NCBI GenBank assembly: GCA_023426125.1 | Contig: JAFABI010000065.1 | Coordinates: 1-64,000, forward strand | From: Bacillota bacterium | GTDB taxonomy: Bacteria; Bacillota; Clostridia; Acetivibrionales; DTU013 | Direction of reading: 5' to 3' | Length of the DNA stretch: 64,000 nt | Part shown: one piece after another, positions 50,304 through 58,896 of the stretch | Numbering within the stretch: position 1 is the first letter of the stretch | Layout of the letters: each line of letters begins with the position of its first letter | Made by a program: the position numbers and the translations under genes | Notes under the pieces: model-generated | The model's input: only the letters and a program-made list of their open reading frames with translations | The model's database searches: none | What the model was told of the DNA's origin: nothing

Positions 50304-50897
50304 ATGGAGAAGGTAAGAATCATTTTGATAAGGGATTTCCGCAAAAAAGCCCTGTGGATCCTTGGGTCTGTTTTGTTCTGGGTTCTGATGTTTTCCACCT
50401 CCTCTTATTTCATTCATAATCATCCGGAATTGAAAACTTCAGCTAAACGGGTGACGGAGTATTCCAGCTATAAATCCTCCGAGGGAGGCTTTGCTTTTAA
50501 TTATCCGTCCACCTTTGCCCTTACGCCCCAAAACTTTCCCGGCGGCGAGATACCCTACCATGTAGATCTGCGCGATACTGCAGGCTCCGGATACGGCTAT
50601 GTACAAATCTGGAATCTGTCCCTGCCTCTGCAAGAATTTCTTGCGAAGTCAAAAGAAGCCTCGCGGCTCACCTATAAATATTTCAACAGCAGGAAGGTTA
50701 AAGTAAACGGCTTTACCGGCTATTCCTGGGATTATTCCTTTCTTGGCGGCAATCATACCTATTATAAAGGCAACGAAGTTTTCCTGGAAGGTAAAAACCA
50801 GATGTACAGAATCAGCTATTTCATGCCTGAAAGCCAGTGGAACGATACGCAGAAGGAAATCTTCACGACGATGGTAAGGTCTTTCAATAAATTTTAG
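50304..50897 (+). CDS. Membrane-anchored PsbP-like protein
   Basis: 197 residues with an N-terminal helix (ALWILGSVLFWVLMFSTSSYF) and an extracytoplasmic domain of the PsbP/Mog1-like type: SSEGGFAFNYPSTFALTPQNF, then YSWDYSFLGGNHTYYKGNEVFLEG in two parts and FTTMVRSFNKF at the end. I do not recognise a specific function. AAAGG precedes the ATG. It converges with the GGDEF gene. Confidence 0.75.
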   Translation: MEKVRIILIRDFRKKALWILGSVLFWVLMFSTSSYFIHNHPELKTSAKRVTEYSSYKSSEGGFAFNYPSTFALTPQNFPGGEIPYHVDLRDTAGSGYGYVQIWNLSLPLQEFLAKSKEASRLTYKYFNSRKVKVNGFTGYSWDYSFLGGNHTYYKGNEVFLEGKNQMYRISYFMPESQWNDTQKEIFTTMVRSFNKF

Positions 50898-50913
50898 CTA
50901 TTCCAGATTTTAG

Positions 50914-52623
50914 CTATTCCAGCAGCTTTCCAGCCACTCTTATGCAATTCCTGCCCGAAGCCTTTGCTTCGAAAAGGGCGTCGTCGGCCGAGCGCAGCAG
51001 CTCATTCTCGGACAGGGCGCATTCATTGAAGCTGGAAACGCCGAAGCTTGCCGTTACTGAAACAGTGACAAGGCTGTCCCGGATGATATGCTGCCCGATC
51101 ATCCTGCGCAAGACTTCAACCTTTTCATAGGCTTCCTTGAGATTGGTTCCCGGAAACAAAAGAATAAACTCTTCACCGCCAAAACGCGCAAAAATGTCAT
51201 TTTTCCTTAAGGACCCGGACACTGCGTCTGTAATCGATTTAAGCACCTTGTCGCCAAACAGGTGCCCGAAGGTGTCGTTGAACTTCTTGAAATGGTCGAT
51301 GTCAAAGATGGCGGCTGACAATGGATAATCTCCCTTTTGCGCTTTATGGAATTCCGACTCCAGCCTTTGCTGGAAATATTGTCTGTTGTATATTCCGGTC
51401 AAGCCGTCTCTTGTAGCAAGCTCCTGCATCTTCTGGTACAGATCGGCATTCTCCATTGCAATGCCCACCTGCTGCGATATGATGTCCAGAAGCCTGACGT
51501 TATCGTCGTCAAATGCATTGCTGAGCTTGTGTTCCACCAGCACCAGGCCAAATTTGCGTGACTTGGTGTTTAGGGGTACGCAAATAAGCGAATTCACTTC
51601 CCTACCCCGGGTAAAGGGATACAGGTTCCGATCGACGTAGTTTACAAGGAAATGTTCCCCATTTTCCACGACCCGTGTAAGCACATTGTTGTTGATGTTG
51701 TCCGAAAGGGTTATAAGATCCGCCAGTTTTGCTATATTTGTAACCTGAACCTTCAGCCTTCCTGTTTTCTCATCCGCCAGGATGATGGTGCTGTAATTTA
51801 CCCCCATTACGCCAATGATAATATCATTAAGATATTTCAGCAGTTCTCCGATATCAAGGATGGAGCTGATGGCCTGGCTGATCTGCTGCAGGGTATAAAA
51901 TTCCGCAATACTGGCAGACAGCTTCAGGTTCATTTCCTCCAGCTTGCTGTTGGTGCCTTTGAGTTTTTCATACTGCCGTTTTATTTCCTCCTGTGCCATT
52001 TCCAGCTGCAGGTACTTTTCCTTCAGCTGCTCCATCAAATGCTTGTTTTCTTTTTCATTTTCGGTATTGTCCCTGAAGATCATGCCGCAAAAGATAGAAA
52101 AAAGGGCAAATATGAAATGCATAAAAAGCACAATCAAGAAATACTCCAGGCCGCTCAAATGCAATAGTTCCAAACTTCGAAGCCGGTACAGACCCGCCAG
52201 AAAGAAAACTGAAGCATGGATAAGGAAGGAGGAAGCCGTTAAAACAAGTCCCGGAGCCGGGCCCTTTGAAAGGCTGGTGACCAGGATGGAGAACAGGATA
52301 AAGATGAATATCCAGATACCCGCATTGATAAAAACGATCGCAAAGGAAATGATAAAAATCCATACCAGCCGGTTGATATAATAAGGCATCCGTTTTTCCA
52401 GCAAGCCTTTCCGGAATAACAGGTGTTTCATCAAGTGCAGTACAATTGCGAAAAAACAAAAGGCTATTTTCCAATGGATTGGAATAGCCATGCCTCGTTC
52501 CGTATATTTCAACAACCGGACATTGAAAACCAGTTCGTTAAGAAGATAATATCCGATTGCTGCTATCAGAAATATCCAGGTCAGTTTTATGTACATTGAC
52601 TCATATCTCTGGTGCGTTTCCAA
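50914..52623 (-). CDS. Membrane GAF-GGDEF diguanylate cyclase
   Basis: About 569 residues: five or six N-terminal membrane helices (14-180), a coiled coil (about 185-230), a GAF-type domain (about 240-390), and a GGDEF domain (about 410-565) with GGEEF in FARFGGEEFILLFPG near residue 482, so active synthesis of c-di-GMP is expected. DGLTGIYNRQYFQQRL and DIDHFKKFNDTFGHLFGD are typical. The start codon is uncertain (TTG). Next to the FtsA-like gene. Confidence 0.93.
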   Translation of the reverse strand: METHQRYESMYIKLTWIFLIAAIGYYLLNELVFNVRLLKYTERGMAIPIHWKIAFCFFAIVLHLMKHLLFRKGLLEKRMPYYINRLVWIFIISFAIVFINAGIWIFIFILFSILVTSLSKGPAPGLVLTASSFLIHASVFFLAGLYRLRSLELLHLSGLEYFLIVLFMHFIFALFSIFCGMIFRDNTENEKENKHLMEQLKEKYLQLEMAQEEIKRQYEKLKGTNSKLEEMNLKLSASIAEFYTLQQISQAISSILDIGELLKYLNDIIIGVMGVNYSTIILADEKTGRLKVQVTNIAKLADLITLSDNINNNVLTRVVENGEHFLVNYVDRNLYPFTRGREVNSLICVPLNTKSRKFGLVLVEHKLSNAFDDDNVRLLDIISQQVGIAMENADLYQKMQELATRDGLTGIYNRQYFQQRLESEFHKAQKGDYPLSAAIFDIDHFKKFNDTFGHLFGDKVLKSITDAVSGSLRKNDIFARFGGEEFILLFPGTNLKEAYEKVEVLRRMIGQHIIRDSLVTVSVTASFGVSSFNECALSENELLRSADDALFEAKASGRNCIRVAGKLLE

Positions 52624-52702
52624 AAATGCGCCGCGTTTCTTTTCCTCGATGGATACTCACGCCTCCTTCCTCAGGACCGAATAAATCCGGAAAACTCATA
52701 TC

Positions 52703-54721
52703 CTATTTCTGCCAGTAGATTTCGATGGTGTCGCCGGATTTGATATTATCGGTAAATGCGGCCTGCTGCCCGTTCAACCGGAGCACAATGGCACCCTGTG
52801 GCCTGGTAAGGTCGAAATGGATATAATTGAATACATCCACAAAAATAAGCTGGGATTTGCTTGCTTTCATTTTTATTTTCTCGCCGTTTACAGTCACCAC
52901 AACCGCATCCTGCTCCCGAACAACTGCTTTCTCAGCTTCCATTGCCTCATCCTGATCCGCTTCCGGCTCCTCCAGAGGAAGCGCAACGTTTTCGGCGGAA
53001 GCTTGCTCCTTTGCGGCGGCAGTCTCCTCTATGGAATATTGGACAACGTCCGAGTCTTTCAGTATATAATCTTTCTCTTCCGCCCTGCCGTTTACCACAA
53101 CCTGGTAACCATCACCCACGCCATTGGCGTCAAGGAGGTTGGACAGTACGATATATGCATCCCTTCCGTCCTGTGCGGGCACGATGGTAATTTCATCGTT
53201 GTATTTGAGCAGCGTCTCCAAATTGGCAGAGGTATTGTTGATGAAGATTTCGGCAGCTTTTCCGTATTCACCGCGGATTACCTTCTTTTCTCCGTTCAAG
53301 GTAAAGGAAATGCTCTTTCCGGTACGCCCGATCAGCTGCCCCGGATTATAGCCCAGAAGTATCAAGGCGTCTGCCACCGACAGCTTTTTGGAATTAAACA
53401 TTTTAACCTTTTTTCCGTTGACGGTTACGGTCAAAAAATCTCTGCCCTTTTGCATCTGGGCCGTTACGGCAATGCCGTAGGGGGTTACGGATTCCGGACC
53501 TGAGAGCTTCCTGTCCATAAACTTTACGTCTCTTATGACGTCGCGGCTTCGAACAACGACCCTGTCTTTCGGCAGGCCTAACCGCTCTGCGATCATTCCT
53601 GCCAGCCCTGTAACCTGACTGCCTCCTCCGATTAAAAAAACTGCATTCGGGGTTTTTCCGTTAAATTCCAGAATTTTATTCGATATCGTGTCCGCCAGCA
53701 ATTCCACTGCCGGCTTTATTACCTCAATTACCTCGGAGATTTTTACTTTATGCTTGATTTTCAGAATGTCGGTAAAGCTGACGGTTTCACCTCTTAAGCC
53801 GAGGGACAGCTTGATTTTCTCCGCCGTATTGAAATCCACAAGATAATGCTGGGTGATCCGCTCCGTTATCTCATCTCCTGCCGTAGGCGCCATGGCATAG
53901 GCAATTACGCTGCCATCTCTGGTGAGGGCGATGTCCGAAGTACCTGCGCCGATATCCACCAGGGACAGGTTCAGGAGTCTGAGGTCCTGGGGTATGGTTA
54001 CATTAATGGCGGCAATAGGTTCGAGGGTCAGGCTGGACACCTCCATGCCAACCCGGTTCATGACCGTATACAGGCTGTCAACCACCATATGGGGAAGAAA
54101 GGTGGCAAGAATATCCGCACCGATGGTTTTGCCTTTATGGCCCTCCAGCCTGGATATTACATAGCCGTTAAGATAGTAGTTGATGACTGTGTAGCCGACA
54201 CAATAAAACTGCGTCCTGTCTCCGGTGCCCAGGTCTTCGTCCAATATCATCTGGGCCTGTTGTATTCCTTCGATTTCCAGGCTGCTGACCAGTTCATGGT
54301 CAATTTCCCGGCCGTGTTCAATGTCCCGGTCCACTCTGATCTGGCTTGTGCGGAGGACTCTGCCGGCGGCCGCTATTGCGACCCTTTTCAGTTGGAAGCC
54401 CAGTCTGGCTTCGATTTTTTCCTTGACTTTCCCTACCACGGCGGCTACCTGATCAATGTCATGGATCTGGCCGTCCATCATGGCACGGCTTTGATGCTCC
54501 ACGGTTTCGGTAGCAATGATTCTGAATTTTCCGCCTTCCTGGATTCCCACTACGCCTACGACAGACCTCGTACCTATATCCAGGGCGAATACAAGCTCGT
54601 CGGTATCGATGGAGGAGAAATCCAGTGGAGGCCTGTCTTCACGCTTTTCTAGCTTAACCACGTTTTGATTTTTTTTCTTTTTTTCCATGGGCTTCTTTGC
54701 CTGTGCGGAACCGGAAGGCAT
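52703..54721 (-). CDS. FtsA-like actin-fold protein with duplicated C-terminal beta modules
   Basis: 672 residues. Residues 43-425 are an FtsA/PilM actin-like ATPase: ALDIGTRSVVGVVG, the 1C-like region, LVDIGAGTSDIALTRDGS (phosphate loop 2), and FLIGGGSQVTGLAGMIAERL. The remainder is unusual: VTVNGKKVKM (432-441) and VTVNGEKIKM (609-618) start two similar beta-grasp-like units, each followed by a second LNGx...GDxI strand set (LNGEKKV 475, GDTIEIYW 663), separated by a Glu/Ala-rich linker (565-605). A basic N-terminus (KKPMEKKKK) precedes the fold. Annotated in Clostridia as cell division protein FtsA; true role unknown. It lacks an FtsZ partner in the window. Confidence 0.85.
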   Translation of the reverse strand: MPSGSAQAKKPMEKKKKNQNVVKLEKREDRPPLDFSSIDTDELVFALDIGTRSVVGVVGIQEGGKFRIIATETVEHQSRAMMDGQIHDIDQVAAVVGKVKEKIEARLGFQLKRVAIAAAGRVLRTSQIRVDRDIEHGREIDHELVSSLEIEGIQQAQMILDEDLGTGDRTQFYCVGYTVINYYLNGYVISRLEGHKGKTIGADILATFLPHMVVDSLYTVMNRVGMEVSSLTLEPIAAINVTIPQDLRLLNLSLVDIGAGTSDIALTRDGSVIAYAMAPTAGDEITERITQHYLVDFNTAEKIKLSLGLRGETVSFTDILKIKHKVKISEVIEVIKPAVELLADTISNKILEFNGKTPNAVFLIGGGSQVTGLAGMIAERLGLPKDRVVVRSRDVIRDVKFMDRKLSGPESVTPYGIAVTAQMQKGRDFLTVTVNGKKVKMFNSKKLSVADALILLGYNPGQLIGRTGKSISFTLNGEKKVIRGEYGKAAEIFINNTSANLETLLKYNDEITIVPAQDGRDAYIVLSNLLDANGVGDGYQVVVNGRAEEKDYILKDSDVVQYSIEETAAAKEQASAENVALPLEEPEADQDEAMEAEKAVVREQDAVVVTVNGEKIKMKASKSQLIFVDVFNYIHFDLTRPQGAIVLRLNGQQAAFTDNIKSGDTIEIYWQK

Positions 54722-55119
54722 CTTTAATTACCTCTTTTATTTCATTTTTGTATTAATTCGACAACTTTACTGCAAATCCTTCTTAAATATTACAAATCCA
54801 TAAGTCTTACCCGGAATGTGCTTTCATGAAAATTCACTTCGCTCATGACCTTAAGCACTGGACGAAATATAACTTCCGATAGGCACAACCTCAAAAATGA
54901 AGCGAATTTTCTTGTTCGCCAGGGAACCTATGGTTCCCTTCGACGGATGCTCCGCATCCTGAGCACCCTCCTTAAACCGGCAAAGGGGCCCCCCTTTGCA
55001 AACCCCAGCATAGGAATTTGTTCCAAGTTTATTATCTTTCCGGATTTTTATAAATTCCTATGCTTAAAAAAAGCACAGGCGGCCATTTGGCCGCCAGACA
55101 GTTCAGTTTGCGAATAATC
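54722..55119. other. 398-bp gap with nested hairpins between FtsA-like and nth
   Basis: A chain of palindromes: GGGAACCTATGGTTCCC, GGATGCTCCGCATCC, GCAAAGGGG/CCCCTTTGC-type near 54979-55000, a 13-bp inverted repeat AGCATAGGAATTT (55007-55019) with AAATTCCTATGCT (55052-55064), and the nth terminator (55065-55095). GAAAATTC / GAATTTTC arms lie to the left. The structure suggests a decayed repeat element; no gene. Confidence 0.6.
55065..55095 (-). terminator. Terminator of the glgA-nth operon
   Basis: Minus-strand GGCGGCCAAATGGCCGCC stem followed by TGTGCTTTTTTT, 25 bp after nth. The stem resembles the dispersed GGCCAATGGCC repeats and may derive from them. Confidence 0.85.
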
Positions 55120-55755
55120 TTAACCTGCGGTTTTCTTCCCATAATCACAAAACCCGCGGATGGTGCAGGCTTCACAGTTGGGTTTGCGCGCATTGCAGAC
55201 GGCTCTGCCATGGTAAACCAGCTGATGGCAGAACTTTGTCCAGTTTTCCTTTGGCAGGACCTTCATCAAATCATATTCGATTTTTTCAGGGTCCTTGTGG
55301 GAAGTCAAGCCGATCCGGTTGGAAATCCTGCCGGCATGGGTATCCACAACAATGCCCGGGATTCCGAAAATATCGCCCAACACCAGGTTTGCAGTCTTTC
55401 TGCCCACACCCGGCAGCTTAAGCAGGTCTTCCATATTGGATGGGACCTTGCCGTCAAAGTCGGAGATGATCATTTTACAGGCATTGATGACGTTTTTTGC
55501 CTTGTTATGATAAAAGCCGGTGGATTTGATCTCCTCTTCCAGCTCTTTCAAATCGGCCGCTGCAAAGTCATGCACCGTTACATATTTTTTATACAGCGTC
55601 TGCGTTACGATGTTTACCCTGGCGTCGGTACACTGGGCCGCGAGCTGTGTCGCAATCATCAACTGGAGAGGATCGGTATAGGTCAGCGAGCACCCTGCTT
55701 CAGGGTATAAATTATCCAGCTCTGAAATAATTGCCTTTATATCACTTTTCTTCAT
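55120..55755 (-). CDS. nth: Endonuclease III
   Basis: DNA glycosylase/AP lyase for oxidised pyrimidines. Helix-hairpin-helix LPGVGRKTANLVL with the catalytic Lys, VDTHAGRISNRIG with the catalytic Asp, and the Fe-S cluster cysteines CNARKPNCEACTIRGFC (C-x6-C-x2-C-x5-C). 211 residues; overlaps glgA by 4 bp. Confidence 0.97.
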   Translation of the reverse strand: MKKSDIKAIISELDNLYPEAGCSLTYTDPLQLMIATQLAAQCTDARVNIVTQTLYKKYVTVHDFAAADLKELEEEIKSTGFYHNKAKNVINACKMIISDFDGKVPSNMEDLLKLPGVGRKTANLVLGDIFGIPGIVVDTHAGRISNRIGLTSHKDPEKIEYDLMKVLPKENWTKFCHQLVYHGRAVCNARKPNCEACTIRGFCDYGKKTAG

Positions 55756-57224
55756 TTAACCACCCTTCTTTTCCCTATGGCAAGATAGTATAAATCCATA
55801 TACTTCTGCGCAGGTAGATTCCATGAATAATCCAGTTGCAGTGCTTTCACCACAAGTTTGCTCCAGGCTTCGGGAGTTTCCCTGTAAAGCCTTAATGCCC
55901 TTTCCATGGCCTTGAGCATTTCTCCGGAGGAAAATTCCTTGAAGGAAAACCCGTTCCCCTTCGCGTTATCCTCGTCATAATCCCTCACAGTTTCCGCCAG
56001 ACCGCCTGTCGCCCTGACAATGGGAATCGTACCGTACCTCAGGCTTATGATCTGTCCCAATCCGCAGGGCTCAAACCGCGAAGGCATCAGAAACATGTCG
56101 GCGCCGGCATAGATCCTTTGCGCAAGAGTCGCATTGAAACCCGCATAAAACGCTACTTTCTCCGGATACCGGTTTTCAATATTCTTAAATTCATTTTCGT
56201 AATATTCGTCGCCTGTCCCAAGCAGGATGAATTGAACCTCGTGCTTCATGATGTTGTCCATCTGCTCTATGATCAGGTTCAGCCCCTTTTGTCCCGACAA
56301 TCTGGAGATAAGCCCTATGACCGGAACATCCCCTGTCGGGAGCCCCATTTCCTTCTGTATCGCCAGCTTGTTTTCCTTTTTACCTCTGTAGCTTGCGGCA
56401 GTATAGTTTTTGACGATCCACGGGTCTGTTTCAGGATCAAACTGCTCATAGCTTATACCGTTCACGATTCCGAAAAGGTCATGGGACCTTTTGGACAGCA
56501 ATCCATCCATCCTTTCGCCATATTGCGGCGTCTGTATTTCCTTTGCATACATTTCGCTGACGGTATTGATGATATCGGAATATACAAGTCCGGCCTTCAT
56601 AAAGCTGAACTGGCCGTAAAACTCCGTTTTGTCCGGATTATAGACATCATGGCCGAGATTTAACAGCCTTATGATATCCGGCGAAAAATTCCCCTGGTAT
56701 TCAAGATTGTGTATGGTATAAACTGTCGAGATCGTTGAATAAAAGGACTGTTTGCGGTAATACTCCTCAAGGAGCATGCAAACCGGGCCGGTATGCCAGT
56801 CATTGCAGTGTATCACATCCGGCTGGAAATTGATTTTCGGAAGCATTTCCATTACTGCCTTGCAGAAGAAGATAAATCTGTCGCCATCGTCAAAATGGCA
56901 ATATATTCCTTCCCTGTCATAGTAGCGGTAGCTGTCGATAAAATAGACCGGGAGGCTTTTGACGGCATCCTTGCTTTTATATTCCATTTCAGCGGTCCTG
57001 ACAATACAGGTTTCCTTGCTGTTATCCATCTGGACTGAAAAATCGGCAACATAATTCATGCTGCTTTTGATTGATTTGTACCTGGGCATAACGACCCGAA
57101 CGTCATTTCCGGCGTCGGCAAGGGCCTTCGGCAGAGAGCCTGCAACGTCCGCAAGGCCGCCTGTTTTTGCAAATGGTGAAACTTCAGCAGACACAAACAA
57201 AATTTTCAACTTTCGATCGGTCAT
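55752..57224 (-). CDS. glgA: Glycogen synthase (ADP-glucose)
   Basis: GT5 family starch/glycogen synthase adding glucose from ADP-glucose. KTGGLADVAGSLPKAL near the N-terminus (ADP-glucose site), DVIHCNDWHTGPV, TIHNLEYQG, and C-terminal PSRFEPCGLGQIISLRYGT. 490 residues. glgC, glgB and glgP are not in the window. Confidence 0.97.
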   Translation of the reverse strand: MTDRKLKILFVSAEVSPFAKTGGLADVAGSLPKALADAGNDVRVVMPRYKSIKSSMNYVADFSVQMDNSKETCIVRTAEMEYKSKDAVKSLPVYFIDSYRYYDREGIYCHFDDGDRFIFFCKAVMEMLPKINFQPDVIHCNDWHTGPVCMLLEEYYRKQSFYSTISTVYTIHNLEYQGNFSPDIIRLLNLGHDVYNPDKTEFYGQFSFMKAGLVYSDIINTVSEMYAKEIQTPQYGERMDGLLSKRSHDLFGIVNGISYEQFDPETDPWIVKNYTAASYRGKKENKLAIQKEMGLPTGDVPVIGLISRLSGQKGLNLIIEQMDNIMKHEVQFILLGTGDEYYENEFKNIENRYPEKVAFYAGFNATLAQRIYAGADMFLMPSRFEPCGLGQIISLRYGTIPIVRATGGLAETVRDYDEDNAKGNGFSFKEFSSGEMLKAMERALRLYRETPEAWSKLVVKALQLDYSWNLPAQKYMDLYYLAIGKRRVVK

Positions 57225-57402
57225 AGTGCCTCCAATTTCTTACAAAGTTATTTCATCATAAAATATACCACATTTTCTATTCACTGCAACGGAAACTTCA
57301 TTTTTATGGTACTTATGCTGCCGAACAGCCAATGACTGCTCTGCATCAAGCTTTTTCCATACTAATAAAAAATAGCATAACAGGCACGCCATTTCAACAG
57401 TA

Positions 57403-58608
57403 TTAATCTGGCAGGAGCACTTTTCTTATCATCTCAAGCGCCTGGTCCAGCTCTTCCCTTGTAATGATCAGCGGAGGAGCAAACCGGATGGTATACTGGT
57501 GCGTTTCCTTGCAAAGCAGCCCCAGCTCCATCAGCTTTTCACAAAACGGGCGGGCGTTTCCCGCTTCCTTCTTGATTTCAACACCAATGAACAGACCTTT
57601 CCCCCTGACTTCCTTCACATAAGGGCTGTTGATTTCCACAAGCCTGTCTTTAAAATATTTGCCAAGCTCCGCCGACCTTTCGTCCAGCTTTTCATCCACC
57701 AGAACATCGAGGGCGGCAGAGCCAACAGCTGCCGCAAGCGGATTGCCTCCAAAAGTCGAGCCATGGTCGCCCGGCTTGAAAACATCCATGACCGCATTAT
57801 CGGCAAGAACGGCGGATACCGGATACACTCCGCCGCCCAGGGCCTTGCCTACGGCCAGGATGTCAGGTTTGATTCCTTCGTGCTGAAAGGCAAACATTTT
57901 ACCCGTCCTTCCGAAACCTGTCTGTACTTCGTCCAGGATCATCAACAGATTATTTTCCTGTGTGATTTTTCTGATCCCTTTGAGATACCCTTCGTCGGGA
58001 ACAATTACGCCGCCCTCGCCCTGAATGGGTTCCAGCATGACGGCGATCGTTTCGGGCGTAATCGCCGATTCAAGGGCGTTCAAATCATTGTAGGGTATGA
58101 TGCGAAAGCCTGGCGTGAACGGTCCGAAGCCTTCCTTGTACTGTTCTTCGGAAGAAAAGCTCACGATGGTGATGGTCCGTCCATGAAAATTATTGCTGCA
58201 AACAATGATTTCCCCTTTGTCCTCCGGAATGCCCCCGGTTTTGTGCGCCCATTTTCTTGCTGCCTTCAGCGCTGTCTCCACAGCCTCCGAGCCTGTGTTC
58301 ATGGGTAGGGCCCTTTCAAATCCGGCCAGCCTGCACAGCTTTTCCAGGAATCCGCCCATACGGTCGTTATGGAAAGCCCTGGAGGTGATTGTTACCCTGT
58401 TCGCCTGCTCCAGTAGGGCATTGATGATTTTGGGATGTCTGTGTCCCTGATTTAAAGCTGAATATGCGGAAAGCATATCCATGTATTTCCTGCCTTCCAT
58501 ATCATAAACCCATATCCCTTCGCCCCTCTCTATTACAATGGGCAAGGGATGGTAATTGTTGGCTCCCCACTTTTCGGCCTGTTGAATTTGCTGTTCCGTC
58601 CGGATCAT
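57403..58608 (-). CDS. rocD: Ornithine aminotransferase
   Basis: Class III PLP aminotransferase interconverting ornithine and glutamate semialdehyde. MLSAYSALNQGHRHPKI, GSEAVETALKAARKW, LILDEVQTGFGR-type motif (LMILDEVQTGFGRTGKM), and the PLP lysine in LAVGKALGGGVYPVSAV. 401 residues. Arginine-related regulation by the ArgR seen elsewhere in the window is possible but no ARG box was identified. Confidence 0.93.
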   Translation of the reverse strand: MIRTEQQIQQAEKWGANNYHPLPIVIERGEGIWVYDMEGRKYMDMLSAYSALNQGHRHPKIINALLEQANRVTITSRAFHNDRMGGFLEKLCRLAGFERALPMNTGSEAVETALKAARKWAHKTGGIPEDKGEIIVCSNNFHGRTITIVSFSSEEQYKEGFGPFTPGFRIIPYNDLNALESAITPETIAVMLEPIQGEGGVIVPDEGYLKGIRKITQENNLLMILDEVQTGFGRTGKMFAFQHEGIKPDILAVGKALGGGVYPVSAVLADNAVMDVFKPGDHGSTFGGNPLAAAVGSAALDVLVDEKLDERSAELGKYFKDRLVEINSPYVKEVRGKGLFIGVEIKKEAGNARPFCEKLMELGLLCKETHQYTIRFAPPLIITREELDQALEMIRKVLLPD

Positions 58609-58710
58609 AAACGTATCCTCCGATTCATTAAAAGCTTGTCAACTCATTATTATATTCTACCGGAAAGGATATGACAACAGCCTATCCTCTTTCCGATGGT
58701 GTAAAAAAAT

Positions 58711-58740
58711 TGCGACAGGGGACGGTTCTTGTCTGTCGCA
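58711..58740. repeat. R3 inverted repeat with TGCGACAG arms
   Basis: TGCGACAG / CTGTCGCA arms around GGGACGGTTCTTGT. Nearly the same unit, inverted, is at 20935-20961. Confidence 0.8.
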
Positions 58741-58777
58741 TTATGTCTGTCGCACACCACCCGTGTGGAAACTCGTT

Positions 58778-58855
58778 TACAGGGGCGGCCATTGGCCATC
58801 CGGCAGCTGTTTGACTTTGGATTGCATTTGCGGACGCGCAATGCGCGCCCCTACA
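58778..58855. repeat. Compound R1 element, second copy (inverted)
   Basis: Left hairpin GGGCGGCCATTGGCCATCC, spacer with AGCTGTTTGA and GATTGCATTTGC, right hairpin GGACGCGCAATGCGCG then CCCCTACA. It is the reverse complement, with a few changes, of the element at 25970-26047. Confidence 0.85.
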
Positions 58856-58896
58856 GGATAGGAGTTTCACAGCAATGACAAACAAAGCAGCTACTT

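Larger units (their letters stand above)
58609..58896. other. Repeat-filled gap between rocD and purL
   Basis: 288 bp holding an R3 unit (58711-58740) and the second copy of the compound R1 element (about 58778-58855). No gene; small minus-strand frames here are repeat artefacts. Confidence 0.7.

Noticed and set aside
53846..54652. 268-codon plus-strand frame (and 52817-53503)
   Set aside because: Antisense to the FtsA-like gene, which has clear actin-fold motifs; composition of a shadow frame.
57499..58308. 269-codon plus-strand frame
   Set aside because: Antisense to the ornithine aminotransferase gene; no independent support.
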